From positions 23,820,119 through 23,884,118 of the forward strand of contig OY741271.1 of NCBI GenBank assembly GCA_963514095.1: a stretch of 64,000 nucleotides of DNA, in the 5' to 3' direction. The notes under the pieces were generated by a model. That model was not told the origin of the DNA, did no database searches, and worked only from the letters and a program-made list of their open reading frames with translations. Of this stretch, positions 50,787 through 62,913 are shown piece by piece. Position 1 is the first letter of the stretch; every line of letters starts with the position of its first letter. This DNA is from Eutrigla gurnardus (Eukaryota; Chordata; Actinopteri; Perciformes; Triglidae). Position numbers and translations under genes: made by a program.

Positions 50787-53700
50787 TCAGTGTGCTGGGT
50801 TCACGTCCTGATTCTGGTTCTGGTTGAGATTATTGTTGAGATTGTGGAGCGCTTGGTGACGGTGGTGCCGGTGCAACTGGATGGAGTTCAACTCGGGTAT
50901 GTCGACGGGTTCGAATCCGCTGGACACCAGGGGCATGAACTGGCGGAATATGCTGACGCTGCCGTGCCAGAAGGTCGGCTGAGGTAGTCGTCCAGCAAGA
51001 GTCCACGAGCGGGTGGTCGGGTCGAACGCCTCCACCACGTCGGACAGCTCAAAAGTATTGTCGTAACCACCGGAGACATATAATTTACCACCCAGGGCTG
51101 CCACACTGCCTCCGACGTGTACCTGGATAAAAGAAACCAGTTCAAGAACATTACAAACGTAAAGGGTAAGACTCTACTGCATTTAGTAAGTAAATATAGG
51201 TGAATACATATTTAGGGATGCTACATAACAAGAAATGTAGTAGTTGACACTAATACCGTAAATTAAATGAATGATCCACCTCAAGTTTCTAACCAAAAAG
51301 GACGTTTTAATGATTAAATGAGTGCCAAGTGCACTACTACATGAGAAAAGAGAAAAGGTCAAATAAATTCATTTACTGTAGCAACTGATTGGACATTAAA
51401 GGACCATTACTAAGCTTAATAACTACCGGTATTAACTATTGATTTATTTAGCTATATTATGGACTCATCTGATAATCATTTGCCGCCTCGTGTCAGTTTT
51501 GGGGCTTCATGTCATATTTTAAGAGGCAGTAATCGAACACATTTCCTGTCAACAAAGTTTAAAATGAATCCTCCTGAAGTTGAAAAAGGCCACATTCATT
51601 CATCCATCACTTTTACTGTATTATGAGAAGTTAAATCCACTAATTAACTGACTGTGTCAGTTGATATTTTTCTGGTTTTATGATTATCTTTGGACTAATT
51701 GCAGTGCTGCTGACACCTCTACTCAAACGATAAAAGATGAAAAGAGAATGCTAATGAAGCACGTTGGCAATGAAGTGTCAGATGTAAAATACAAACCTGG
51801 GTCATCGGACTAATTTTGTCCCACTCGTTCTTTTGAGGATTATAGACATCAACCTCGGCTGAGTCATCCCTACAAATAGAAACACATAAAAAAGTCAAGC
51901 CGCTGCCAAAACATTTAAAATGTATTCATGCAAACCTCACTGACAATGTATTATGAACATCTTATTTCTGGACTTTAAAATAAGCACTCATATCCCTAAC
52001 ACTGGTATTTACAATTGCTATCTTTTGGTCTTTTTTCTCCTCACCTGATGAAGTAGATGAGGCTTTTGAGGGTCACAGTTTTAGGTGTGAAGGACCACGG
52101 GGGCAGCTGACCACAGCTGACCACGGCCCAGCGGTTGGTGTCTGCATCATAACTCTGGATGGTCATGGTGTCCTCCCCAGTCAGAGAGCCAATGGCGTAC
52201 AGGCGTCCGCTGCACGTGGTGGTGGAGCAGTTGTCCATGGCGTGCAGCATGGGCGGCAGGGCCTCCCAGCAGTCCAGAGCGTGATCGTAACGCTCGGTGC
52301 TGTCCGACGCCACCACGTAGAGCTGACCTCTGAGCACGCAAGAGCTGTGGTACTCGCGTGCCTTCAGCATGGGCGCCGCCTCCGTCCACTCGTTGACGCT
52401 AGACTTGTAGCGCCACACGCCGTCGTAGAGGCGAGAGCCGTCAGAGCCACCTGGAGGACACAGACGTGCTGGTTAATATGCATCCTGTTGTTGCTGTAAA
52501 TAATGATGTACCGCAAAGCAAAACAGCAGAAACATTGCAATCCTCCAGGTCATAAGACTTTATTACAATTCTGCATCTACCTTCACCAGGGTTAATGCAA
52601 ACTTTTTGAAATAAATGAAATTATTTTTCAGAATTTTATTTGACACAGAATTAATCAACATTGCGGTTGAACTATATATTAAATTAATCACAATATAAAT
52701 ATTATAAAGAGGGTATAAGAATCATATTGAAATTGAAGACATTTCATGAATACAAAAACTTTTTAAGACTCTTTTAAAAAAAAAAAACGGAATATAATAA
52801 CCAAGTATTTGATTTATACTTCTTCTACTTTAAAATTAACTATATCAAAGGTTGTAAAAATAAAATCTAAATCTACCTGTTGACATTATGTAATCATATG
52901 CTGCTGTTATTTCTGCCATCGAGGGACTAAGCTAAGCCTGCTATATTTGTTTACTTGCAGGGGACACAACGTCTGAAACACGATGATGGTGATGATGATG
53001 ACGATGACAACACCACGGCTGTCCTGGCAGCACACCATGTCCTGCCTGACTTTGCCTTGTTCACACAGAAAGTCACCAGCCAAAAGAGCCTGCAGTTTAT
53101 TTATAAAGGTACACACCCGGACGGCCATTTCATAAGGTGATGAAGCAGGAATGGAAATCTACTGACTGGAGCGTACACACTTCGGTGAATCTAATATACA
53201 CAGCAACTGTAACTACGGCACACTGTCTGTGGCTTGTCCTTCAGTAGGCGGGACACCAGATTAAGTTTGACTTCAAGACGGAGTACACTATCCTCTGCAT
53301 ATTATCTGTATGCGTGTTGAATATTTAAAATGTGAAGAAAAGTGTTTTTGAATAACTTACCTGTGACATACATGTCGTTTCCGAGGGCAGCTATGCTGTA
53401 TCCTCCCCCAAGGTGGTCGGGGAACTCAGCCAGGTAGCGCCACTGTCCGGTCTGGGGGTTGTAACAGTCCACTGTGACCAGCTCATCACAGTCCTGGTCG
53501 CAGCCGCCCACCACCACCAGGATTTCCGCCAGCCCCGTGGACGGCCGCGGCCGCATTCGGTGGCAGGGCCTGTCGTGGCGGTCGTACTCGCAGGACTGGA
53601 AGCTACGCGCTTCGTTCACCATGCGGAGGCAGGTGGGCGACAGGTAGACGAGCGGGTCGCTCTCCACATGGGCCAGCAGGAAGAACCTCCTGACGAAGGG

Positions 53701-54387
53701 GAGTCGGACCTGCTGGAGGAGCTCAGGCCAGTAGTGCAGTCTCCGCTGGAGGTCAGTCTTCACCCAACGCACTGCTATTTGATAAGCTGCCTCCTCCTTG
53801 TCCACGCAAAGCTCATCATCGGACACAATCTCAAGGAGGCGCTTCCATGGCAACCGCTCAAAATCTTTCACTTTAGCCAGCTCCATTATGTTTTTGAGGA
53901 CAAATCGGCGAGCGCTTGTCGCCAGCTCTCGACAAGCGTAGGCCTCTGCAAAGTCCTGGATCTCTAAGCAGTTGGAGACCTCCAGCCGCTGCTCCAGAAA
54001 CGCACAGCAGGCCTCTTTGACGGAGGGGAACTGAAACAGGTCTGCCGTCTTCAGCAGGACGTCCACATTGTCCTGCGTGACCGTGACCCGTCCCGTGTAG
54101 CAGAAGTCAACCAGCAGACCCAAAAGCTCGGCTGACACCTCGTGTAGAACGACCCGGTCCATTACACTCTCCTTTAAAGTTCCTGCAAACATGGCCCGGA
54201 AGTAGGTGCTGGCAGCGGCCAACACCGTGCGGTGGCAGTGGAACTCGCGGCCCTCGGCACACAGAGTCACGTCGAAAAACTTTCGTTCGGCACGGAGTTC
54301 GTGGATTCCCCTCAGCAGGTTGAAGGCATGGGCCGTGTCGAAAAAGGGCAGGGTGGATGGTTGTGTCTGCAAGACCGGCTTCTCCAT
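50787..54387 (-). CDS. klhl21: KLHL21 BTB-Kelch CUL3 adaptor, complete
   Basis: Four coding exons on the minus strand: 54445-53361 (ATG at 54387), 52450-52045, 51869-51797 and 51122-50787. Phases agree (1, 2, 0) and give 613 residues; human has 597. A BTB domain (about 20-130, FFDVTLCAEGREFHCHRTVL) is followed by a BACK domain and by Kelch repeats with the GGCDQDCDELVTVDCYNP and GGSDGSRLYDGVWRY signatures close to human. KLHL21 recruits substrates to the CUL3 ubiquitin ligase. Aurora B of the chromosomal passenger complex and IKK-beta are known targets. The start MEKPVLQ was chosen because it aligns with human MERPAP. The frame is open further upstream to the exon acceptor (TTTTAG before 54445). 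The last ~30 residues are unusually His-, Asn- and Gln-rich. The 5' untranslated first exon is not settled (donors near 55037 or 60766). Confidence 0.97.
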
Positions 54388-54636
54388 CTCTCCTCTCTCT
54401 GGGTGTCTGGGTTTCCAGTGGTTGTGATTAGAACGACGTCTTCGTCTAAAACAGATACACACCAGAAACAACCATCAATCAAACGCAACACATTGCATTT
54501 TTGATTCCATTCAATATTGTTTAATGTGGTGATTATTTTGTTGATCAATCAAGCAATTGTTTAGTCTATAAAATGTCAACGATCTGATACCCACACAAAA
54601 ACACCCATCCCTGTTAAAGCCCATAAGTTTTAAGTG

Positions 54637-54951
54637 ATCAACAGTGCAAAACCCAAATGTATTCACATTTATAATGACTTAGAAAAGAAGGAAATTCTCA
54701 CAATTGAGGAGCAAGAAAACTTGGATTTTTGGCTTTGTTTTTTAAAATCATTCCTCAATACAGAGTGGTCTAGAATGGAAGGATGTCATTTAAAAAAAAA
54801 ATCAGTTAGAAAGCAAGAACAAAGGAAAAACCACGCCAGGAAAAGACTCATTGAGATTAAAAATCTCTTTTACAAGAGTGTCCTGGCCAAGATACCAGAT
54901 GAAATGCCTAAAAGCAAACATTTTCCACCAGTTGATTTCACTAATCAGTAG
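54637..54951 (+). other. Unassigned 105-codon open frame opposite KLHL21
   Basis: In AT-rich DNA, a frame stays open from just after a TAA to TAG at 54949. It is Lys/Glu-rich: EEQENLDFWLCFLKSF, KKKSVRKQEQRKNHARKRL and KIPDEMPKSKHFPP. It has no ATG near its start, only an internal one near 54777. I do not recognise it. It may be the last exon of a plus-strand transcript or a remnant of a mobile element. Confidence 0.25.
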
Positions 54952-55082
54952 TACTTTACTGTAAACAAACATGCAAATAATGTAACATCTGAATTTCTTT
55001 AAATACGCAAACCCTAAAAACTGGTCTGTCTCCTACCTGATGAGCCCCTCCAGGCACGTTTGGTACAACACTATACGACAGC

Positions 55083-58000
55083 TCAGCTCAGCGTGACTCT
55101 GGTGAATCTGAGCTCCAGCTTCTTACCGCGTTTAAGATACAGAGCTTGCTTGTGCTCAGGGGCTATAAATACACCAGCTGTGTCCATTTCCAGGCAAAGG
55201 TGGGAGGGAGAGTAGGGGGTTTTAGGGAGAACACCTAACAGACCGTGGGCCGACTCTGTGGGGAGAGTATAAACCCCCCACTGGTATGTGTCTGTGGTCA
55301 GCCGGCCTAAAGTAAGTGGTCTTTGAGAGAGAAGCCAGTTGAGCCTGGACCTCCTCACCACCTTCAGCACAGCAGCAGACCAAAACACAGAGCTTCCTGT
55401 CGTCATATTCTGCAGTCATGCTACCAATGCAGACGGCCCGGGGGTGAAAAACAATGCTCTTCATCAACATGAGGCTTTTAGAACTGTTGCTGTCATCAAT
55501 GTTAAAACTATATATAGACAAACACACCTCTTAGCCAAATTGTCAACCATCGTTGGTTCAAGCGTCTTCTGTGGGAGGATTAGCTGCTTTTCTGTTGGAT
55601 TATTCTTTCGCTTGAAAACCGCATATCTTCGGATTTTAGGCTGAAGACGTTTGATGTCACCTTGGACTGTGGGATTTTGATAATGTGACGTGTTATGGAG
55701 TAAAAATGTGTATGAGGGTTAGACGTGGTTAGGCAAAAGAGGCAATTTAGGTATCACTTTAATGAACTGTCTGCAATTGTGACATTCACTAGTTTTCTGA
55801 CATTTTTATAGACAAAATCATAAATCAAGGATATAATTGAACATTAATCGCTAATAAAATTGCACATGAGTCCTGGTCAAAACTGTTGAAATCAGTGACA
55901 TATTTACTGTTGACTACAATATTTAATGTACTAGGATTGCCCTTAAGGAATAACTCACTTTGATGCATTTGTCATTTTGACAGAATGTTTTTTTTCTTTT
56001 GTTTTTTTGAAAAGACTGCTTTAATCCTAGATATATCTGTATATCTGATTTTGAATTAATGTGGATTACATCTTAATTATTCCCAAACAACCATGAACAC
56101 ACTTTAAAAGACAAGTTGCTGTTTACTGAGGAGGGACCTGCATTAAAGGGGTGCCTAGGATTCTTGCCAATATTTGGAGATAATCATTCCTTCTCAAAAT
56201 ACACAGGTATCTCCTTACAAAGATTTGTTTAAAGGTTGTTATAAAGCCCCCCGCTCCTCTGGCCAAAGGACTTAACACAAATTCCACACAAGGGTTCAAC
56301 AATGCAGGAGTGAACATACTGTAGCTCTGTGAGGGATCAAACTGCCCTCCTGAAGGACAGACAGGACCTCACAACCCAGACCTGCACTGAAAAAACAGCT
56401 TCTGTTTCAATTATTTTAGTCACTTGCATAGGTTAAAAATAATGTCCTTCACGGCTATCCAGTGTTAAAATTACAAACTAGTGTTGTCACAATACCAAAT
56501 TTGTTACTTCGATATGATAACCTGCCTAAATATCTCATCTGATATTGAAACGGTACCTCGGCAAGAATCAAAACATCAGAAAAAATAGAATAATTGATGA
56601 CAGCAACATGGAACTTAAAATGTGTCTGTGTGTATTTGAAAATGTAAAAATGCAGTGATTTCAAAATGAACATGGTATGCAGTAATCTGACGTCCCCTAT
56701 ACTTGATTTGATGTGATATCTTTCATACTTAACTTCACATTTGCAACCAAATATCACATTACACAGCGGGTGAAAAGACTTTCTGTTGGTAAAACAGCGC
56801 CCCTGCCTGTGCATCAGTAACAGTTCAGGTGGAGTGTGGTACTGCAGAGAAAGGCACTTTGATGTCTTTATCGACACTTTTTAGCGGTTTTATCTTTGAC
56901 TGCACAAAATAACAATGAGCAAAGTCAAAATGTACTCCATCAGTGTGTTTGCCAACCAGATCCAAGAGTAGCAGACATGTATGCTCTCAAATGAAGGGGG
57001 AGAACGGAAGGTGAGAGGGAGGGAAATAGTATAGGTGTGGAAACACTCACTGCTTTAAGTGACAAGTACAGAGTGACCAGTGTAACCGCCGGCACCCTTT
57101 CATTGCTTACTATTACAGTATTGGACTGTCTGCCTCTGCAGCTGAACTCATGAACTGCAGTCTCTGTATATTCAGGACAAAAACACTCAGAGAGGTACAA
57201 TGCTGTTAGTCACTCAGAAGACGTAAATACTCTTTGGCAAAACTAGATGGGAGGGTTGATGAGAGGCTACTGCCTATTCCTGTTCAGGGCAGTGTATCTG
57301 AAGACAGGCAAATAAACGGAACTACTGTAAATAGAAACTCTGACTAAATGAACCTAATGAATCAGAGTTAAAACATCCAGGAACAAGACCAAGAGTCTAG
57401 GGCCAGGCTGGCAACTTTGAGCTAAATGCTAGCCTGATTAGCAAGAGGCTAATATGCTCATGATGACATGGTGAGCAGGCAAAAATATTTACCATCGTTG
57501 CCATCTGAGTTGAGTTAGCATTGGCTAAGTAGCACCAAACAACACGAGCTGAGACTGACGGGACTGTCATTACTTTTATACTAGTCATCAGGTATTTGCT
57601 CATAAACCAAAAGTATTGTACGAACAATATTTTTACCTGGTGATGGCGCTAGAGGCAAACCCGAGTGATTAATAAAGTTATTACAAACACTCCTGATAGG
57701 GACATAATTGTATGAAGCCCATTTCGTGGCAAGCTATACAAAAGTTGTTGAGATATTTCACAAAAAACGCAAAAGGTCAACATCATGGACGCACAAGAAG
57801 TATAACGGGACTGGCCTGGACTAACCCACAGATTTAGAGTAAAAATACAAAGGTCAAAAATCATCCTGTCAAAGCCATTTCTGAACACTTCAATTTGAGA
57901 AAAAAAGTTCCCTTGATATATTCAGTGAAATGTACAACTTGCCAAAGATGAATAAAAACTGTTATCCAAGAGTCCAAGTATTCAGCAAGTAATAAATGTT

Positions 58001-61000
58001 TATTTAGGAGTTTTTTTGCATGTGAACATGGTAAACGAAAAACAGCCTCACATTACATGAAGGTGTTTATAGTGAGTTCTTCTTGGTTTAAAGGCCAACG
58101 TTGCCCCTTACTGGTGCAAGCGTGCAATTACCACCAAAGACAATTAACATACTGGTTATAACACTACTTTGCATTTTTTGTCATCTCATTATCAGTTATC
58201 ATAACAGTAAAATAGCTCTACTGTGAACAGAATTACCTTGACTATTCATATGCATTATCTTAGTTTGCAAATGTTGAGACTAGGCTGCTTGTAATATACA
58301 TGATAAGAGAATTAGAAAAGAGATGCATAACCTGGAGGGCTCCGATTCCAATGGATCATAGCACCTAGTGGGCTAACACCCACACTAAGACAGCTGCTCT
58401 CACTGCCGTCGCTCCAGGCTCCTGGGGCCAACGAAGCCGTCACAGTGGAGTGACATAAACTCCCCAGTTCTCCACAGCTGAGCCTGTCCTGGCCATAAAA
58501 AGGCAACCGCACTCATATCATCCCCCACTGAGGAGGGCCGGCACGAGGCTACTGGCTGCAACAAGGCCTTGTTCAGACATGGCATTTACATGTGTCCTGG
58601 ACCATCCGATCACAAGTGGACAGCTCTAAGCCGCCAGTTCACACATGGCATTACAATGCCTATTCACACGAGTCTCGAGTAGACTTGGGACAATATGAAC
58701 ATTTCATGTCACGATTATCCTGGCCAAAATCATTTAGATTTACGATATTATCCAGATAATCATCAAAAAAGGATTAAAACGCTTAAAATGCATGTAAAAC
58801 ATACTGGAATCACTTTTTGTCAGGAAACAAATATTTGTATTGCATCACAGATAAAACGCATCTTTTTTTGTGAAGATTCCAAAGGACAAGTAAAGAATAA
58901 AAGAAAGGAAATTCAACGTAATCAATTTATTGTAAATGTTTTTTTATCCCGATCTGCTTGAAAGTCCCATTTATCGTTGCGTCCCTAGTCTCATGTAACC
59001 ACTTCTGACATGATCTAATTTTCTCGCTGTACATGCAAATGAACACGGAGCCTACATCATTTTGTTTGCATAGACCAAATTTGTTACCAATAGTAATATC
59101 CTACATATTTGTGAATTTGAATACATTAAACATAACATAAAAACATATAAGGCAAACATTTTAGCTCCACTTTTCCAACTAAATCCAAGAAAATTCTGCC
59201 AACATGACAATTCATCAGTAATATAGTATAGATGTATAGTATCCCAAGAAGATGCCGTTTATTGTAACTATAACTATCCGAGTGGTGCATTTTGCATGAC
59301 GAGTACTTGAAGTACTTCTATTTTTGTACTTTCATGAATACGTTGGTTTTACAATGTTGCTCTATATACTTCAACTGTTGCAGGAGTTTTGACCTCTTCA
59401 AACCTTTTCTCTTCTCCTTGCACATTGGAAGTAGGTGAAGTTGTGCTTCTACATGGCTTTTTCTTGCAATGTAAAATGAATTACTGTTGTACTGCTACTT
59501 TTATTTAAGTAAAATATGCAATCTCTACTTCTTCCACTATTGTGCCTGGATGAAGAATACTTGAAGTCGGTGAACTCCCATCAGGTCAGGCAGTCATTTT
59601 CATGACTTGGCTTACAGCCTGGCTACGGCAAGTGAACAAAGCAACACATTATTCATTAATCTTATATTTGGAAAGCAGGGCAGCGTAGCTTTTAGCTCGT
59701 TTCATATTATAAAACCACGGTGGATCATTCCAAATACCAATCAACATGCTCCTTCATCTGCCACAGCATTCCTCTAATTCCTGCTCCCGTAACAAGAGCT
59801 ACAGTCAGAAGTTGGTGGAAGAAGTATTCAGTATTAGCAATACCACACAGTGTACAAATACTCTGTTACAAGTAAAGTCCTGTATTCAAACTCTCACTTA
59901 AGTAATAGCACAAAAGTATTAGCATTTAAATTTAATTAAAGTAATAAGAGTTACATTTCAGAATAACTGAAATTATAATAACTGATGCATTAATGAGTTT
60001 TTGGCCTACATCATTTTAATGTTGCAGCTGATGCAGGCGGGGCTTATTTTAATTACTTTATGTACTGCCGACACATTTTAATTTTTAATACACAGAATGA
60101 ATTAACTTTATATTCACAATATAAAACTAAAGCTAAAAGTACAATACCAGCCTCCAAATTGTGTGTAGTAAGAAATATAATGAAAGTACTCGAGTCAAAA
60201 AAGTACACGTAACTCAGAAGTATATTTAGTACAAAAGTATGTTCTGCCAGTGATTATTTGCATCGGCGCAGTCGTACAACGGTGAGGCCTCAGTCTGAGA
60301 AAATTAAATAAAAGAGTCTCCTATCAAAAGTCACGTATATTATTCAAATGTAGTAGCTAATGCGGGATCCGTATCTCGGATAGATGAGGCCCGGAGCCGC
60401 ACGCTTCAAATACCGTTAAGTGTCACTGAAAAGCTACTTAGCATGTTTAGCTACTTCTGTGCGGCTAGCTAATCAACTTTCCGCATAACGTCTCGACTCA
60501 ATTTCAAAAACACTCGCGTTGGTATCATTTGATGAATGTTTATGAACGCGTGTAGCGTAACGTTTCACAGCAAATACAACTATGAAAGCACCAACATGGC
60601 ACCGCATTTCACCGACGAAACAACGTTTATAACTCATGTTTACAAGAAGCTCGTAACGTCATATTTTCCTATCGGACCTAAATGTACGTACTGTCAATCC
60701 TTCCTCCGCTCGGGAAGGAAAGAATAACCACAAACAAACGTGCCAACTCAGTTTCTCTGAACTTACCAGGACTTGTTTTCAGCCGGTGTTGATGATTTCA
60801 AAGAGTACAACGAGTTAACGCCGTATAAGTCGTGCTGTCTGATGCTGCGGATCTCTCCGGCCTCCTCTGCGCCATGATACCCTCCACTGGAATGAACGTT
60901 GCCTTCAGGGTACCTCGGAACTATCACACTTCACACGCACACAGGCCACCACTCATGTTATCATATTATTCATATCACATCTTCTCATATTATGCAATTA

Positions 61001-61709
61001 ATCTCATTTCCGTATTTATCCAGTATATGAGCCTGGTTGTGCAACACTTTATTCTGAAAACTTCCTTCATGTCAGCAGTTTCAATGAATTTACCATAATT
61101 ATCACAACACGGGCGCACTATAGTATTACAGGTGATTGGATGAACCATCAGTCAATCAAGGTCTTACTGAAGCGAGGCAGGAGGAGAGCAGAAAACATGT
61201 TTGCGTCAAGAAAAGCTTTCAGAGTCGTTCTTTGCTCTCCTTTCACTGAATAAATAATCTCCAGTTCTACAGTACACAAACTTGAAGCCAGACGAGAAGG
61301 ATTTTTTTGGGTGATATGTGATCCTGCGATTCTCGCATGATCTTGTGACATTGCGAGAATCCAGCCATCGAAACCAAGAAACGGGGAAAGAAAGGTTTTG
61401 CTAGGAATGTGTAAAACAAAAGTGCACCAGTACCACATGTTCTAAATAGAACAAAAACTAGTTCTTTCAGGTGAAGTTAATTTCTTGATGCACTCATATT
61501 GAGTGTATATAAAGTATATAAAACAAGAGTAATTCATACACGTCTTGATTGTGGTCTTAGTGATTGACATCAAATCATCAGTATAGGGCTGAATGCATAC
61601 AACAATTAAAAGAATGGATGAGCAGCCCACCTCTTTCCCTGCTTTAGTGAGTCCTTTAAGAGTGTGTTCATCCACCAGACTTCCTTTGAAGTTCAGATAC
61701 TTCACCTTC
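55083..61709 (-). CDS. Unrecognised multi-exon gene, 3' part (predicted)
   Basis: Seven exon-like blocks on the minus strand: 61709-61631 (KVKYLNFKGSLVDEHTLK...), 58488-58332 (DRLSCGELGSLCHSTV...), 57163-57051 (ETAVHEFSCRGRQSNTV...), 56326-56219 (SYSMFTPALLNPCVEF...), 55666-55528 (QGDIKRLQPKIRRYAVF...), 55483-55359 (SIVFHPRAVCIGSMTAEY...) and 55306-55083 (RLTTDTYQWGVYTLP... to a stop after FTRVTLS). Each has an AG acceptor and a GT donor. Phases agree at every junction except 56219 to 55666, where one exon may be missing. The last two introns would be only 44 and 52 bp, which is unusually short. A decayed copy with frameshifts is an alternative. The 5' part lies beyond 61709. I do not recognise the protein, and no family signature is obvious. 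Confidence 0.45.
56484..56900 (+). repeat. Degraded DNA-transposon repeat (TGTTGTCACAATACC type)
   Basis: Begins TAGTGTTGTCACAATACCAA followed by TTCGATATGATAACCTGCCT and GATATTGAAACGGTACC. This resembles fish non-autonomous hAT-like repeats that I recall with CACGATACC ends. The right end is not clear. Confidence 0.5.
57400..57835 (+). repeat. GCTAAC-type fish interspersed repeat, longest copy here
   Basis: Contains GAGCTAAATGCTAGCCTGAT, CATAAACCAAAAGTATTGTA, TGGTGATGGCGCTAGAGGCA and GTTGTTGAGATATTTCACA in the order known for an abundant fish repeat. Fragments of the same family lie at 20966, 25476 and 29338. Confidence 0.75.
58685..58990 (+). repeat. Probable non-autonomous hAT-like repeat
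   Basis: The ends AGACTTGGGACAATATGA (left) and GTTGCGTCCCTAGTCTCATG (right, reverse complement GACTAGGGACGCAAC) form imperfect terminal inverted repeats. Such ends are common in hAT-derived fish repeats. No clear target duplication was found. Confidence 0.5.
59297..59540 (-). repeat. AAGTACT-family fish repeat, reverse orientation
   Basis: Begins ATGACGAGTACTTGAAGTAC and ends TTATTTAAGTAAAATATGCA then CTTCTTCCACTA, the reverse complement of the GGAAGAAGTATTCAG start seen at 59815. Confidence 0.7.
59808..60255 (+). repeat. AAGTACT-family fish repeat
   Basis: Starts GTTGGTGGAAGAAGTATTCA, continues ATACTCTGTTACAAGTAAAG and TCACTTAAGTAATAGCACAA, and ends GTATGTTCTGCCAGTGATT. This is an abundant fish repeat, and the nearby copy at 59297 is in the opposite orientation. 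Confidence 0.8.
60360..60900. promoter_or_regulatory. CpG-bearing promoter-like region, possible KLHL21 start
   Basis: CpG density rises here (GCGGGATCCGTATCTCGG, CCGCACGCTTC, ACGCGTGTAGCGTAACG). A consensus minus-strand donor GTCCTG|GTAAGTTC at 60766 follows a short exon-like stretch with ATCATGGCGCAG and a 25-codon upstream frame. On the plus strand, ACCAACATGGCACC at 60595 opens 44 codons with no known homologue in memory. In human, KLHL21 has a head-to-head partner (PHF13), so a bidirectional start is plausible, but PHF13 itself is not recognised here. Confidence 0.4.
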
Positions 61710-62905
61710 CTGCAAAACAGAGAATCCACAGATGGATGGATTAACCAACTGTGGTACGACAGATCAACCACAATAACTGTGGTGGATTAACTTCATATCC
61801 CCCATCACCATATCTCTATTATTTCCTGCTAATTCCCAACACATACTATATGTCCTACATACTTGATCTTTTTAATCTTTAACCTTGAGAAGGAAACCAA
61901 ACATTTTAATTGTGATTTTGTACTTATTTTTTATTCATATTTATATCACTCATTAGATAGCCAGGGCTGCTGTCATGTAGCGTTTCTTTTTTCTTTTTTT
62001 TTTAAACCACCACTTCGATTGGAATAGATTGTTGGGTGATGCATTTTATATTATTCTCATTTAATTGAAATCCTGCTCATTTGATACAGCGATTGAAAAT
62101 CAGTTTTTGATTAAAAGGAATGCGTTTGAAAATACACTCTTAAATTAATTAGTTAATTTTAATGTGAAGAGACAAATCTCTATACCCACAACTGCTATTC
62201 TAAATGCTTGTGTACTTATTTGGGTACTACTGACAACAACATAACTTTGTTGCTTACAGGAAAACCTAATTATTCATTTCACACATGTGCTCATTTATTG
62301 TTATATTTGTAACGAATACACGAGTGTGGAATCACTGTGGTTAAAAAACACCTCCCTGCTCTCAAGGCTAATTGTTAATTAATTGATAGGAAACTAAATG
62401 ACATGAGAAGCATTACTGATATGCTGCGTCCAAGGCGATTATCTCACTGGAATGAGAACATTTTGGGTTAAGCTTGGGTACATTCACAGAGGTTAACACC
62501 TGTTTGCCCTCCAGACATCCACTCAATCAACAGGTGGTTGACTATCACTCCTTCAGCTGTGTGCCAACAGAAGTGTACAGCCTTCAGCAATAGTTCATGT
62601 CATACAAATGAGCAAATAATTAAAGAACATATTCCAATGCTTCATGCAAATTCAACTTATATAGGTTGAATTGGCACAAGGGTGCTGTGACTGCCTCTGA
62701 GAACACTGATCAACGATCCCCTGCTGATTTTGCCTGGGTTCTAGTACCCAGTTACCATGAGCTGCCACGTGGAGGCACAGCAGAAGTCTTGGTGATGTAG
62801 AGGCACTTCAATCAATAGGTAATGCCTTATCAAACTAAGGTTACCTTCCACTTTTATTTTTGACCTGAAGTGCCTCTCATCACCCTGTGGCATATTGCAC
62901 ACTAG
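61710..62905. other. No recognised gene; upstream of the predicted exon at 61631
   Basis: AT-rich sequence with TTTAAT and poly-T patches (61985-62005). No further exon of the predicted minus-strand gene could be placed. A small inverted repeat lies at 62793-62880. Confidence 0.35.
62793..62880. repeat. Short inverted repeat beside the hAT element
   Basis: GGTGATGTAGAGGCACTTCA at 62793 pairs with TGAAGTGCCTCTCATCACC at 62866 as an imperfect inverted repeat (12 central bases perfect, one extra base), with a 50-60 bp loop. Confidence 0.8.
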
Positions 62906-62913
62906 CTCACAAA

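Noticed and set aside
61206..61280. A further terminal exon after 61631 reading FVYCRTGDYLFSERR
   Set aside because: It would be phase-compatible, but it competes with the better-supported chain to 58488 and ends in a stop soon after. Evidence is too thin to list.
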